From Amorphophallus konjac (lineage: Eukaryota; Streptophyta; Magnoliopsida; Alismatales; Araceae), in the NCBI GenBank assembly GCA_022559845.1, contig CM040129.1, forward strand, positions 1,550,001 through 1,614,000: a DNA stretch of 64,000 bases. The letters run 5' to 3'. Position numbers and translations under genes: made by a program. Below, piece by piece: positions 47,788-59,220 of this stretch (position 1 is the stretch's first letter; every line of letters begins with the position of its first letter). The notes under the pieces were generated by a model, which did not search any database, was not told the origin of the DNA, and saw only the letters and a program-made list of their open reading frames with translations.

Positions 47788-50700
47788 ATGGCGCCGAGGA
47801 GGAGCTCTCGCTCTCAGCAGGGGCAGTCGGCTGGAGGCCAGGAGATCCAGCAGGGGGTCCAGAGGGACCAGGAGGAGCATAGTAGAGCGCCACCGGGGGC
47901 TACCGAGGCCACAGATACTGCGAGAGTTCCGGGGGCCGAGGATTTCTTCCGTGGCATGTACCAGCTTATGTCTCAGCAGTTCGGCGGAGAGGCCGGTGAG
48001 GGCTCGTCAGTCAGGGGTGGGCCAGGCCGAGCAGTGAGGGACTTCATGCAGTTCCATCCACCTTACTTTAGCAGCCAGGCAGACCCTGATGCGGCTCGTG
48101 ATTGGCTCGATGAGATGGAGCGGGTGTTCAGTTCTGCGAAGAGTGCTGCCGAGGATTGAGTGGTGTTGGCCTATAACCAGTTGCAGGGTACGGCTCGGAA
48201 GTGGTGGTCTTCCGAGTGGAAGACGTCCTTTCAGCTTCGTCCACTTGAGCAGATCGAGTGGGATGACTTTGTCAGTGCTTTCGAGCGTACGTACTGTCCA
48301 GATATTGTTGCTACGCAGCGGATGCGGGAGTTTCTGGAGCTGGTGCAGGGTAACATGTCCGTGTTGCAGTACAGGGCCCGATTTGTCGAGCTGGGTCGGT
48401 ATGCACCTCACATCATGGATCATGAGAGGGTGAAGACCGCGCAGTTTGTGCAGGGCTTGAGGCTGGAGTTGAGGCACCATTTGATCGCGAATGGGGCCAC
48501 TGATCTAGAGACAGCGTCTCGTGTTGCGGCTTCGTTAGAGATGGATATGCAGAGGATCCGAGGACCGATCAGCCAGGGGCAGTCCTTGTCAGGTCGCAGC
48601 CAGCAGTCGGCTACCCAGCAGCAAGGTTCTTTCCAGCATGTGCCGGGTGGTTCAGGAGTACCGGCATCGGCAGCTTCGGTGACAGGATCTGCGTCCTTTG
48701 GCACGAAGGTCAAGAAGTTCTTCTCGAAGAATTTTTGAAAAAAGAAGTCCAAGGATCAGGGGCAAGCTTCATCGGGCAGTGTACATCAGCCGATTCCTTT
48801 GCAGCGTCAGGGATCAGTGGGTGGATCGCGAGGACCTTGTCCACGGTGTGGTGGGACCCACCCAGGCAGGCAGTGCACGGCGCCGATCATCTGTTTTCGG
48901 TGTGACCAGCCAGGGCATATGACACGCGACTGTCCTCAAAGGCCGCCGCAGCAGCAGTTTCCTCAGCAGCAGAGGCAGCAACAGCAGCAGCAGGGACAGT
49001 ATCCGCCGCTACCCAGGTCAGCTAGTGTGGGAGGCAGGCAGAGGGCTCGGGGCCAGATCACGCACATGACCAGGGCAGAGGCAGTGGCGTCGCATCTCGT
49101 GGAAGGTACCGTTCAGATTTTGGGTTGTGTGGCTCAAGTTTTATTCGATTCTGGCGCATCTCATTCGTTTATTTCGAAGGATTTCGCGTCGAGCGTCGAG
49201 GAGCCGGTGACCCAGTTGTCCTGTGATTTGGCAGTGGAGTTGCCTTCGGGTGACTTTATGATCACTCCATATTGCTTCGATCAGGTTCCGGTTTGGATCG
49301 ATGGGCGGAGTATGCCAGGCAGGTTGTATGCGTTGTAGCTTCGGGATTATGATGTGATTCTAGGCATGGATTGGCTCGAGACCCATGGAGCGGTGGTGGA
49401 TTGTGGAATGAAGATGGTCTACTTCCAGCATCCAAGCAAGAGGACCTTCTATTTTCAAGGTATCCGTTCCGCCTCTTCTCGATTCCTTATCTCTCCTATT
49501 CGAGCCCGTCGATTGCTTGATTCAGGTTGTCAGGGTTTTCTCGCGTCCGTGGTTGTGTCTGACCGGATGGAGCCGGATGTCGAGGACATTGCGGTGGTGT
49601 GCGAGTTTCCCGACGTTTTTCCCGAGGAGTTGCCTGGATTACCTCCCCAGCGGGAGATCGATTTCGTGATCGAGGTTGTGCCTGGTACGGGGCCTTTGGC
49701 GAAGGCTCCCTACCGTATGGCCCCCGCTGAGTTGAGGGAGTTGAGGGCGCAGTTGCAGGAACTGTTGGCCAAGGGGTATATTCGTCCTAGTTTTTCCCCT
49801 TGGGGTGCGCCCGTGTTGTTCGTGAAGAAGAAGGACGGTAGTCTGCGGTTGTGCATTGACTATCGGCAGCTGAATGAAGTGACCATTAAGAACAAGTATC
49901 CGTTACCGCAGATTGATGATTTGTTCGACCAACTGCAGTCTGCGCGAGTGTTCTCGCGGATTGATTTGCGGACCGATTACTATCAGCTGAGAATTCGCGA
50001 GTCCGATGTGGAGAAGACTGCATTCAGTACGAGGTACGGGCATTATGAGTTTCTGGTGGTGCCGTTTGGACTCACCAATACCCCTGCAGCCTTCATGGAC
50101 TTGATGCAGAGGGTGTTTCAACCGTATTTGGACCAGTTCGTGGTCATCTTTGTGGATGACATCCTTATTTATTCGCGGTCTACCGAGGAGCACGCGTACC
50201 ATTTAGGTGTGGTGCTGCAGACGTTGCGAGATCACCAGTTGTATGCGAAGCTCACTAATGCGAGTTTTGGCTCTGCGAGGTGCACTTTCTGGGGCACGTG
50301 ATTTCTGGTGATGGCATTTCCGTGGACCCCGCCAAGGTCGAGGCAGTGATGTAGTGGCCGAGGCCGAGGTCGGTAACGGAGATCCGGAGTTTCTTAGGGC
50401 TTGCGGGTTATTATCGTCGGTTTATCCAAGATTTTTCTCGCATTGCGGCCCCGATGACTAGGCTTACGCGGAAAGATGTGCCTTTTGTTTGGTCCGAGGA
50501 GTGTGAGCAGAGCTTCAGGGAACTGAAGAGATTGCTCACCTCGGCTCCGGTGTTAGTTTTACCTTCTGGATCGGGAGGTTTCGTAGTGTGTACAGATGCT
50601 TCCGGCGTTGGGTTGGGTGCTGTGTTGATGCAGCATGGTAGAGTGGTGGCTTATGCATCTCGACAGCTAAAGCCCCACGAGGAGAACTACCCTACCCATG

Positions 50701-51519
50701 ACCTTGAGTTGGCGGCGGTGATCTTCGCGCTGAAGATATGGAGGCATTATCTGTACGGCGAGAAGTTCGAGGTGTTTACTGACCATCAGAGTTTGAGGTA
50801 TGTGTTCTCGCAGAGAGATCTGAACCTCAGGCAAAGGCGCTGGATGGAGTTCATGAAGGATTATGACTTCACCCTGTCTTATCAGCCGGGCAGGATGAAT
50901 GTCGTTGCTTATGCCTTGAGTCGGAAGGTGGCGGTCAGTACCTTGATGTTGAGGAAGTGGAGGCTCTGGGAACAAGTGCCCGAGGTATCTTTCAGGCTCA
51001 AGATTCCTCAGGAGCCAGGGTTGGCAGTGCTTGCGAGTCTGACTGTCACTCCTGCTATCCGTCATCAGGTGACAGAGGCTCAGCATGCAGACCCTGAGTT
51101 GCCCCGGATTCTAGCTGTGGCTGACGTAGTGCTCGGCAAGGACGGTGCTGCGAGGTTTCGTGACAGGCTGTACGTCCCAGCGCAGGAGCAGGTTCGTCGT
51201 GCGGTGTTACGCGAGGCTCATGGGAGCAGGTACACTGTGCACCCGGGTGCGACGAAGATGTATCGGAACTTGCGGAGGCAGTTCTGGTGGCCTGGCATGA
51301 AGAGAGATGTCGCAGAGTTTATGGCCAGGTGCCTGATCTGTCAGCAGGTGAAGGCGGAGCATCAGCGACCAAGAGGTACTCTCCAGCCCTTTGATGTTCC
51401 TGCCTGGAAGTGGGACCATGTGACCACGGATTTCGTGGTGGGTTGCCGAGGACCCCAAGTGGGCAGGACAATATTTGGTTGCTGGTGGATCGACTGACGA
51501 AGGTGACGCGGTTGTTCTA
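47788..51519 (+). pseudogene. Chromovirus gag-pol (gag, PR, RT, RNase H, partial integrase), multiply broken
   Basis: Starts MAPRRSSRSQQG at 47788. Gag capsid has TARKWWSSEW and WDDFVSAFERTYCP. Two zinc knuckles follow (CPRCGGTHPGRQC, CFRCDQPGHMTRDC). Protease has LFDSGASHSFIS. Reverse transcriptase has [20 protein letters not shown] and an intact FVDDILIYS. RNase H has CTDASGVGLGAVL. The integrase zinc domain (H..H..CLICQQ) and WDHVTTDFVVG follow, where the sequence ends. In-frame stops are TGA 48157, TGA 48736 and TAG 49336. A frameshift near 50291, a stop near 50352 and a second shift near 51450 complete the decay. Domain order and zinc-knuckle/gag type fit the Tekay/Del branch. Confidence 0.92.
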
Positions 51520-53272
51520 GACATATATTTTCCTTCTCTCTCCATTCACTAAGGGTCAAAGTGCAGCAAGTGCGTGGAACAACGTGAGACGGGCAAACCA
51601 CGAGAGTGAGAGAAAGAAAAGAAGACAGGGAACAACGAAGAGTACCGTGATCGTCACCAAGATGCCGTACGTGATAGACACGCCGTACCTTGGAAGATGG
51701 GGAGACACTCGCCTTAGTGCAGCGCTGAAGGATGAACGGTTCCCTTAGGACCGCCTGACGTTGAGCGGTCTTACGATAGACCGCCCTGGGACGCTGCGAG
51801 GGACGCGGGAGAAACTGCTGCAGTGGGATGGACGGCACTATGGGAACCGCGCTCCGAGGAAGAACGGCCGTTGATGCACCGCACGTACCGTTGAACGGCC
51901 AGAGAGTAACCGCTCAATACCTTCACGCAGCAAGTTGAAAAGGGTTCGACCTCCACCCTCTCCTGCCGGCCAGAGGGGATGGGCCTCGTGTTGATGAAGT
52001 GCTGACCTGCAAAACAAGGTGAAGACACAGAAGAAACGCCCAGATTAGAACTAAATAACGTAGTATGCGTTCAAACGAGAAGAATTAAGCATAAACAAAT
52101 GAAGAGGGGAAATACCTGGGGGGTTTTAAACCCCTAGGGCGACAAAAAAACTGGGTGGTTGTGTGCATGATAATGAGAAGGAGAGGGTACGTGGCGAAGA
52201 AACGATGCATGCAATGAAGGAAAGCGGCGAAAGCTACGGAACGAAAGAACTACGAAAACTGGGCTACTCCCTGAACCGGAGGCTCGTGCGGACGTAGAGA
52301 GCCTCCCTCCTTGGTGCTAGGTCGCTCAAAAATGCGGCAGGGCTTCGCCGTCGACCAAAATCTCCCCCCCCCTTTCGACGTCCGGCCATAGGGTCTATTT
52401 ATAGAGCCTGGAAGGCCAGCCTCGAAATTGGGGTTTTTAGACATTTTTGGGTCGAATTGGCAAAAGATAATTCGTAGATAATATCTTTATCTTCCATCCA
52501 GACGAAACGGCATCAAAAATGGCTGATTATCCACGGAGAAATCGTTAAAACAAATCAGGGATAAAACCATGCAAAAAAGGATGGAAATCTGTTAAAAAAC
52601 CTCCATCGAAGGGATGAACGGTCTAACGATAGACCGCTCACATGTTGAACGGTTATGTTCAGACCGTTCAACCTGTCGGTGGAAATGGAATTAAACCAAA
52701 TAATTAACCCAATTATCTCTCGAACAGACCGAAACGTCCGCCGTTGGACCCTGGACATATGAACGGTTGTATTGAGACCGTTTTAGTTTAGGGCGGCACT
52801 AAATCGACCGTTTCACCCTGTCGGTGATAATTCGAATCATTTGGATAATTATATGAGAAAATGGGCGCGCGTAGGACTCTGAGATATAGGCGGTTGGAAT
52901 AGGCCCGTCCATGAGCTTGAACGGTCCTAATCACACCGCACAAAATCCTGTCGGTGATTATTCAGAAAATCCTCAGAAATTAGCCAAAATGTATGAACGG
53001 TCAATATGCAACCGCCCACCGGCTGAACGGCTGAGATTAAGCCGTTCATGCCCTTAGGCACTCGATTCTCGTAAAATACGTTCAATTGACCAAAGCCAAG
53101 GCCCATTAAGCCCCGAATCACCACATATTACACCAAGGAGGGAGACGACCCATAAAATGAGCCCAAGACATGCCACAAAAAAATGGCCCAATGAACGATG
53201 AACAACTCGAGGCATCAACTAATGGGAGTAAGAGAAACGGCTCGAATTATCGGTATAAAACGGGTGTCAACA
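51520..53272 (-). mobile_element. Minus-strand LTR starting TGTTGACACCCG
   Basis: Read on the minus strand it starts TGTTGACACCCGTTTTATAC at 53272. A TATAAATA box follows (52396-52403). It is preceded by a purine tract AAGGAGGGGCATC (53273-53287), so it is the 3' LTR of a minus-strand Ty3/gypsy element extending to the right. The TGTTGACACCCG start with an AAGGAGGGGCATC tract is typical of Tat-type elements. The left end abuts broken integrase at 51519; it reads TA where TG is expected. Hairpin modules fill 51734-53048. Confidence 0.75.
51734..53048. repeat. Paired 24-nt GAACGGT/ACCGTTC hairpin modules (LTR array)
   Basis: Clear pairs: 52616-52639 + 52647-52670, 52761-52784 + 52791-52814, 52888-52911 + 52919-52942, 52995-53018 + 53025-53048. 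Spacers are 6-7 nt. The best module is GAACGGT-n9/10-ACCGTTC. Three of the four pairs are followed by CCTGTCGGT. Confidence 0.9.
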
Positions 53273-53287
53273 GATGCCCCTCCTTAA
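53273..53287 (-). other. Polypurine tract next to the minus-strand LTR
   Basis: Minus strand TTAAGGAGGGGCATC directly before TGTTGACACCCG. Confidence 0.8.
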
Positions 53288-54711
53288 CGCCCTCTTTGCA
53301 GGGGAGCGAGCGGAGGTGAAGCGGAGATGACATGGAGCATGGAGGTGGAGCGGAAATGCAGCGGAGTGGACCGGAAAAGCGGGCGTTAAGGTAAAACGAC
53401 ACCCGTTTCTACCAACAAGCGATGAGAATCTTTCGGAAAACCTTGAACCGAGCGTCAGGAGTAATTGATCGAAAGGCGACGCCAATCTGGAGGGACTAAA
53501 CTAAAGGAAATCAACCGACAAGACCAACCTCATGGGGGACACAATCCCGCGATCCAATGAGGGGGCCACAAAAGAAAAAATATTAAAGTTCCAGACAGAG
53601 ACCTTTTAATCAACCGGACCAAACGAATCGACCAAAGAAAACCTTCAAATTCAGAGTGGAATTAGTTCATCTTACCCGAACATTTGAACACACAGCCGAT
53701 CATCGCTCGTTGGGACATTTCTTAAGCAGACTATGGGGCATGAAAGCTCAAAAGGATGCGTTATGATGCATGCTGGGCTAAAATAAAAGAAATCATCAAA
53801 ACAAACACCAAGAAAGATTAAAATATAAGATATTCGAGAGTAGTTATTGCTAAGCTGGGAACATCAGAGTCAAGATACCGTCCGCAACCACAGCGTGCGG
53901 ATAGAACCGTCCTCCTCGTGACATCCCAACTTAACGGCCTATCCGAAGGTTAGGTACATGAGCCTGGATCATCATCGTTTTTGTTGAAGGGGAACATCAG
54001 ATCCTGGGACACGTAGGTAACCTGCCGGCTCTCGAAATAGTATAATATAATACCATATAATTAATGCAATAAGGGATTTAGGGATCGAAGGCCATACCTG
54101 ACTTACCTGTGCAGGCGAAATGGCGAGACAGGCTGAAGTGATGCTGCTTAAGATGGTTAAGAGATGTATTTCCAAAGAAAATATCAATATTTATGATGTA
54201 AATATACCATCCAGACAAACGGTCGTATCTCAACCGTGCAATATTCCAAACGGCTCTATGTTAGCCGTTCTTACCTGATCTTCGAACAAATGTTACAGGG
54301 CCGGTTGCTAATGACGAACGGCTGGTACATCACCGTTTATACCAGGGACGGCTCCATCGGAACCGCTCTGGCCTAGAATTCCAACAGACTTAAAATTAAC
54401 GGTCAAGAGCTACATACGGTTATAGATGGACCGTTCATCATATGCACGATCTAACGATAGACCGTTCTTCTCTGCAACCTCGAAAAAAAGAAACCCCCTC
54501 GTCTCCCTCCACCGTAACCGCCGGTGGAAGGGACGAAGGGGCAAAAGCCCTCATTCACCCATTCCCTCGCTCTCTCTTCTCACCCTCCCTCTCTCCCTCA
54601 ATCTCTCCCAAGCTCCGTTGATGACCCGGACGAAGCATCAGGCGGCCAGGCCGTCGGCCGCCGGAGCAACTGCCACCACCGCCGGAGGAGGGAGAGACGC
54701 CGGGGGTGACG
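53288..54711. other. Non-coding region between the LTR and the plant-mobile-domain gene
   Basis: No gene seen. It has an inverted GCGGAG/CTCCGC-rich block at 53300-53400 (AACGCCC at 53287 and GGGCGTTAAGG at 53380) and further GAACGG/CCGTTC modules at 54215-54475, just upstream of the gene. Confidence 0.5.
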
Positions 54712-57700
54712 ATGGAAGAGCTCGCCATCATTGCCGCCGATGAAGAGGCTCCTGCCGGCGAGGAGGAGGTCGCCGGAGGACCACCGCCCACGGGGGAGGC
54801 CAAGACGCCCCATGATCCCGAGGTAGGCCTCTCCACCCCAAACCTCATTTTCTTTCAATTTTGATTAATGCATGTTAGTTTAGAAATCCTTTTAGGGGGG
54901 TTCTAGGTGCTTAGGAGTCGGTTAGGGGGGCCATGGTGGCCTTCCCGGTCGGCTGGGGGCATTCACCGTCGTCGGGGACGACGACGGTAGAACGGCTCAA
55001 TAGAAACCGCACGGAAAAACAATGCGGTCCACATAGGACCGTCCCAAATAAACACGGCGTAGGGAGCACCGTTCTAACTCACACAGCCAACGGGCCTCCA
55101 AAACCCCAATACGGTGAAGTTATCACCGTTCAAAATGTAAACGGACCATATAGGCCCGTTCAAACATGCAACCGAGGCAAAACAATACGGTCCTCACAGG
55201 ACCGTCGTCAATCCATATGGCCTAAGGTGGGCCGTTATTCCTTAGGAAGACGGGCAAACAGACGGTGCAAGGTAATCCGTCCAAGATGGGAACGGTTAGG
55301 GATAGCCCGTTCAAAACGGGAACCTGAGACACAGAACGGTTCGAGAGGGGCCGCTCAACTTTTGAGCGGTCCGTGATCAGCCGTTCTTAGAATCAAGCAT
55401 TGGACCTTGAGAATTTATTTAACTGAAACAAAATATGACACTAAATGACTAACATAAATGAGATGGATGAATGCAGGGGAAGCGTAGGACCCGTACCTCC
55501 TGGCTACAGGTCCGTGCAGTGTACCTTGCACTACCGGACTTCCAGAGGGAGCGGTTGGCTGCCATGGGGTTCGCCCCCTTCCTGAGTATTGAGGTGTGTC
55601 GCTTTGACGCAGCTCTGCTCTATGCCCTGCACGACCGCTGGGATCCAGTGAGTCGGACGTTCCTTTTCCCGTGGGGGCACATGGTCCCTACATTGGAGGA
55701 CGTAGCCCGGCTTACTGGCCTACGTGTGCATGGGTCACCGGTCAGCGGGACTACTTTTCCTGACTACCGGGGGATGGCTCGGGAGCTGCTCGGCCTACAG
55801 CTGCGGCGCCCCGAGAGGCAGTCGACCCTCCTTCCCCGGGCTGCTCTCCAGGACAGCCTGGGTCTACGATGAGCGGGAGTTGCGGTCGGGGAGCGACCAG
55901 AGGAGCACTTGGAGCGACTCGTGGGGCTGGCGAGACCGAGGGTTGCTGCGGGACCGGGACCTGAGGCGGACAGAGTGCTGAGACGGTTTCTGATGCTGAT
56001 GTTCGGGCGGCTTCTCTTCTCCACTCGGGCGGACGTGATGAGCTGTCGCTTCCTCCCTTTCCTCCAGGAGCTCGAGCACGTAGGTGACTATGCTTGGGGA
56101 GCGGCGGTCCTCGCCTTCCTCTTTGACACTCTCAGTTCGACGGCGCGTCGGACGATGCTTGGGGGCTTCTCCCCCTTACTCCAGGTGCGACTCTCTACTC
56201 TAGACTTAATTATAATTTAACCATGCAACCCTATATGCTTGCTATAATGCTGACACGACTTGTGATGCAGGTATGGGCTTACGTGCGCCTACGTGGGCTA
56301 GGCAGAGGCGAGGAGACCCAGCCTGGGCTCCTGCCGATTGCACGGAGGTGGACAGCACCTCGGGAAATGATGGCCTTGAGACGGCAGGTCCGGGAGCTGC
56401 AGGATGATCTGGACACTCTACCGTACACCTCAGTATGCTTCTAAACTTAGACTCTTTAATTACGTGCTATTCTTAGATGATAATGATGCTGATGCAGTTT
56501 CCTATTCCTTACAGGTACGGTGGACTCCTTACACGGAGGAAAGCCTGGAGGGCCAGCCGTGGGTGACCGAGGCCTTGGCCTTCTCTGGCCGGGACGTGTG
56601 GCTTCACTGCATGAATGTGGTGGAGCCACTGTACTTCAGGTTGGTGATGAGGACCATCGGGGTCCATCAGCCGGCCGTAGGGTTCCCTGCGCCTGAGAAG
56701 GCGGGGGAACGGGTGACGAGGATGACCCGGGGACTCCGCGAGGCGTACGACTGGACAGCGAGAAACGCCGAGCAGGTTGCCGACTGGGCTGCGCGAGGGC
56801 GAGTGGTGACTGCCCGGGCAGAGAGCGACAGCGCGTACTACACGGCGTACGCTCGGCACTACCGGGACCAGGTGTTCCGAGGCGCCCACCGACCGGTACG
56901 ACTTCTAAACTTAAACCTTGTCTATTATGCTTATGAATGATGCACTGACACATGAATCTTTTAAATGTAGGTCGACCCTGCAGGACGAGTGGCAGAGTTG
57001 CAGGGGCTCCTGCACTCCACCATCCGAGAGAGAGACGAGGCCCGGCAGGCCCTGGCCCTACTGGTGAGTTTTCTAAACCTTAGACTCTTTAAATTATGCA
57101 GTTCTATATGATTATGATTATGCCTATGACTGACCTGGAGTATTTGGCTGCAGCGCGCCGAGGGTGCTCAGAGGGCGGGACCAGACGCTCCTTCTTCCTC
57201 CTCCGTCCAGACTCCAGCAGACCGAGCCGAGCGGGATGCGGACTTCACTCGGATGGTAGAGCGGGCCAAGGCGGCCGAGGTGGCACTCGTGGAGAGGGTA
57301 CGCAACTCTAAACTTCCCCTTTGCTTATTTATGCTTACGAAATGTATGAAATGTGACCAACTGACCATGACGTGTGAATGCAGACGTCCGAGCTGTCCCG
57401 CCTACGGGCGGAGTTGGAGCAGAGCCGAGTAGCGGCTAGGGAGGAGGCAGCCAGTGTGCGGGAGGAGGTGGCACTGAGTCAGCCAGCGGGCACGGTGGAG
57501 ATGGCACTCCTTCGGCATGAGCTAGAGCGGCTCCGAGCTGACGCGGCAGAGCTGGTGCGAGTTCGAGCGGAGCGGGATCGTGCTCTGATTGAGATGAGCC
57601 GGCGATCGCGCAGCGGGACTCCGAGCGGCAGCCACGGCACCCACGGCTCTGTGAGGAGTTTTTTCACAGGTTCCTCCGGCCAGCGGAGGAACGAGGAGGA

Positions 57701-57938
57701 TGAGCGGCTGTGGACGCACTTTTTTCACCTGTTATTCTCTTGTTGGTTTAATCGTTTATTGAGTGCGTGGGCGTGCCAGTCACGAAGTGACAATTTATTC
57801 GGGCTCCGAAGAGCCCATGGTACGCTCGATCTGACTTCGTCAGACGATTGTGTGGTTCGTGTCGGGACCAAAACCCGCCGCGTCATAAAGGCCACGGCGT
57901 CATTTACATCCCCCATACGAGGGAACACCCTTGATTAA
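54712..57938 (+). CDS. Plant mobile domain (PMD, aminotransferase-like/MAIN-type) gene, seven exons
   Basis: Exons: 54712-54822, 55477-56184, 56271-56432, 56515-56895, 56971-57063, 57154-57297, 57384-57938. All have GT-AG borders and every intron is phase 0. Exon 2 carries the PMD hallmark: YLALPDFQRERLAAMGF, FDAALLYALHDRWDP, TRTFLFPWGHMVPTLEDVARLTGL-type motif with TLEDVARLTGL, then RRFLMLMFGRLLF. Exon 4 has the PMD C-terminal part (VRWTPYTEESLEG, SGRDVWLHCMNVVEPLYFRLV). Exons 5-7 are coiled coil. A single TGA (55870-55872) interrupts exon 2. PMD proteins act in silencing in plants and are also carried by Ty3/gypsy and Mutator elements. Here the gene lies antisense to the adjacent minus-strand LTR, like the antisense ORF of Tat-type elements. 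The exact stop is uncertain, because exon 7 runs into the 57709 segment. Confidence 0.8.
54823..55476 (+). other. Intron 1 of the PMD gene, holding a hairpin-module array
   Basis: Donor GTAGGCC, acceptor GATGAATGCAG. At 54989-55390 it contains about a dozen ACGGT...ACCGT palindromes (e.g. ACGGTGA-n5-TCACCGT near 55112 and ACGGTCCT-n3-AGGACCGT near 55185), about 31 nt apart. These are the same arms as in the LTR at 51520. Confidence 0.8.
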
Positions 57939-58420
57939 TCGTCGGGATAAAGGGCCTCATGGCCAGAAAATTAATTACATAAAAAAAAATATTAAGAAAC
58001 ACTGACGTCCTCACACGAGGGCATGAAGAAAGTATTTGAGCTCATGTCGGTCATGTGTTTGACCATTTAATGTTCGGACGAATGTCCGGCTCGAGAAAAG
58101 TGCAATCGTCATGGGAAAACCGAAACATATGTATGCCGGGGTACGGCAAATTTATTGTTCAGAGGAACGAGAAATATTCAATTAAATCCCAGTTAAAGCG
58201 GTCAGAAACCAACAAGTTTATCGGCTCGGTGCAAGATCAAGCCGTGACCATACTGCGGTGGGCCCCCCGCGGTCGAAACAAGACTTGCGTGAGCGTCATT
58301 AATCTTTCCGGTGCCAAGAGGCAACGGGGGAGTGTCCCGGGATCAGATCCCAGAACCAAAGACGTGTTCAAAGAAAGCGGGCTATAGGCTGATGATATGG
58401 GTCAGACAATGACCATAATC
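57709..58420 (+). mobile_element. LTR-start-like segment homologous to 5680-6398
   Basis: Begins TGTGGACGCACTTTT right after a purine-rich GCGGAGGAACGAGGAGGATGAG stretch. It then follows the landmarks of the left segment (GTCACGAAGTGAC, GGGCTCCGAAGAGCCC, GTCGGGACCAAAACCC, ACGGCGTCATTTACATC, CCCTTGATTAATCG, GTTCGGACGAATGTCCG). It could be a 3' LTR start of a plus-strand element carrying the PMD gene, or the 3' tail of the PMD gene. Confidence 0.5.
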
Positions 58421-58691
58421 GGGACGGACCCGAGGTCTAAGCGTGACTCATGAAGGCCTTATTGATATTCCTATGCGTAGGGTTCGGGGATGATGAGAGC
58501 CGCATCATTCTATTCATTATTGTAATCATTATTCATTTATTTAGCTATTTATTTTTCTTGTATTGCTCATTGATTCTCCTTTTATTACCGGTGCGTTATA
58601 TTCTCTTTTCTTTATTTATTTTATTGTCGTTCTTTTATTTTTTTGTTATTTATGTGTTTATGTATTTTATATTTTTTTATCTTTTTATGAG

Positions 58692-58722
<31 letters not shown>

Positions 58723-59079
58723 GTTATTACTTATTGTTATTATTATTATTTGTTGCATTTGGAGCGTGCGTGGGGTGGTCTTCACACGATGTACAAGGCC
58801 CTATTTATGCAAGTTTTGATACGATCAGATTAATGCATGCATGGAGGAGGAGGGGTGCTTTCTTTTTATTTGTTAATTGCACAAGGGAAGCTTGCATTAT
58901 TTCCTTTTATCCTTTTATTTTTTTTATTTTTTTTATTATTATTATTTCATCATTATTATTATTTTATTACTATTATTATTATTTATTATTATTTTATTAT
59001 TATATTAATCCTGGTGAAAATGCGGCATTGTCTCCCTTGCACCCGAGCGCTGAGAGAGGGTGGTGAAGGCAAGCTAAGA
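58421..59079. repeat. AT-rich low-complexity DNA with (ATT)n runs
   Basis: Pyrimidine/AT-rich, with ATT trinucleotide runs at 58690-58750 and 58930-59010. The long Phe/Tyr/Ile frames are compositional artefacts. AATCCTGGTGAAAATGCGGC at 59007 resembles AATCCTGACGAAATTTCGGC at 59325. Confidence 0.7.
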
Positions 59080-59220
59080 GTGTACCGAGGAAGGGACAAA
59101 AGAGTGTGCCGGGGAAGGTTTGAAAAAGTGTGCCGGGGAAGGGCTAAAAGAGTGTGCCGGGGAAGGTTTGAAAAAGTGTGTCGGGGAAGGTTTGAAAAAG
59201 TGTGCCGAACAAGAGGAAGG
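59080..59220 (+). repeat. 24-bp tandem repeat, about six copies
   Basis: Units start at 59080, 59104, 59128, 59152, 59176 and 59200 (GTGTGCCGGGGAAGG, then TTTGAAAAA). In one frame they encode an 8-residue repeat VCRGRFEK. It lies within an open frame (58837-59289) that is otherwise low-complexity, so coding status is doubtful. Confidence 0.9.

Larger units (their letters stand above)
45035..51519 (+). mobile_element. Degenerate plus-strand chromovirus, truncated in integrase
   Basis: 5' LTR about 45035-47622 (TGTAATATCCCGGACC ... CGGGTCGTTAA), then primer binding site TGGTATCAGAGC at 47626-47637, then gag-pol. The coding part stops abruptly at 51519 inside the integrase core, where a different LTR begins; no 3' LTR of this element is seen. 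It is inserted into the LTR at 43102 (possible duplication GAAGC at 45030-45034). Confidence 0.85.

Noticed and set aside
59080..59220. CRISPR-like regular repeat
   Set aside because: The 24-bp units are contiguous, with no spacers; it is a simple tandem repeat in a plant genome.
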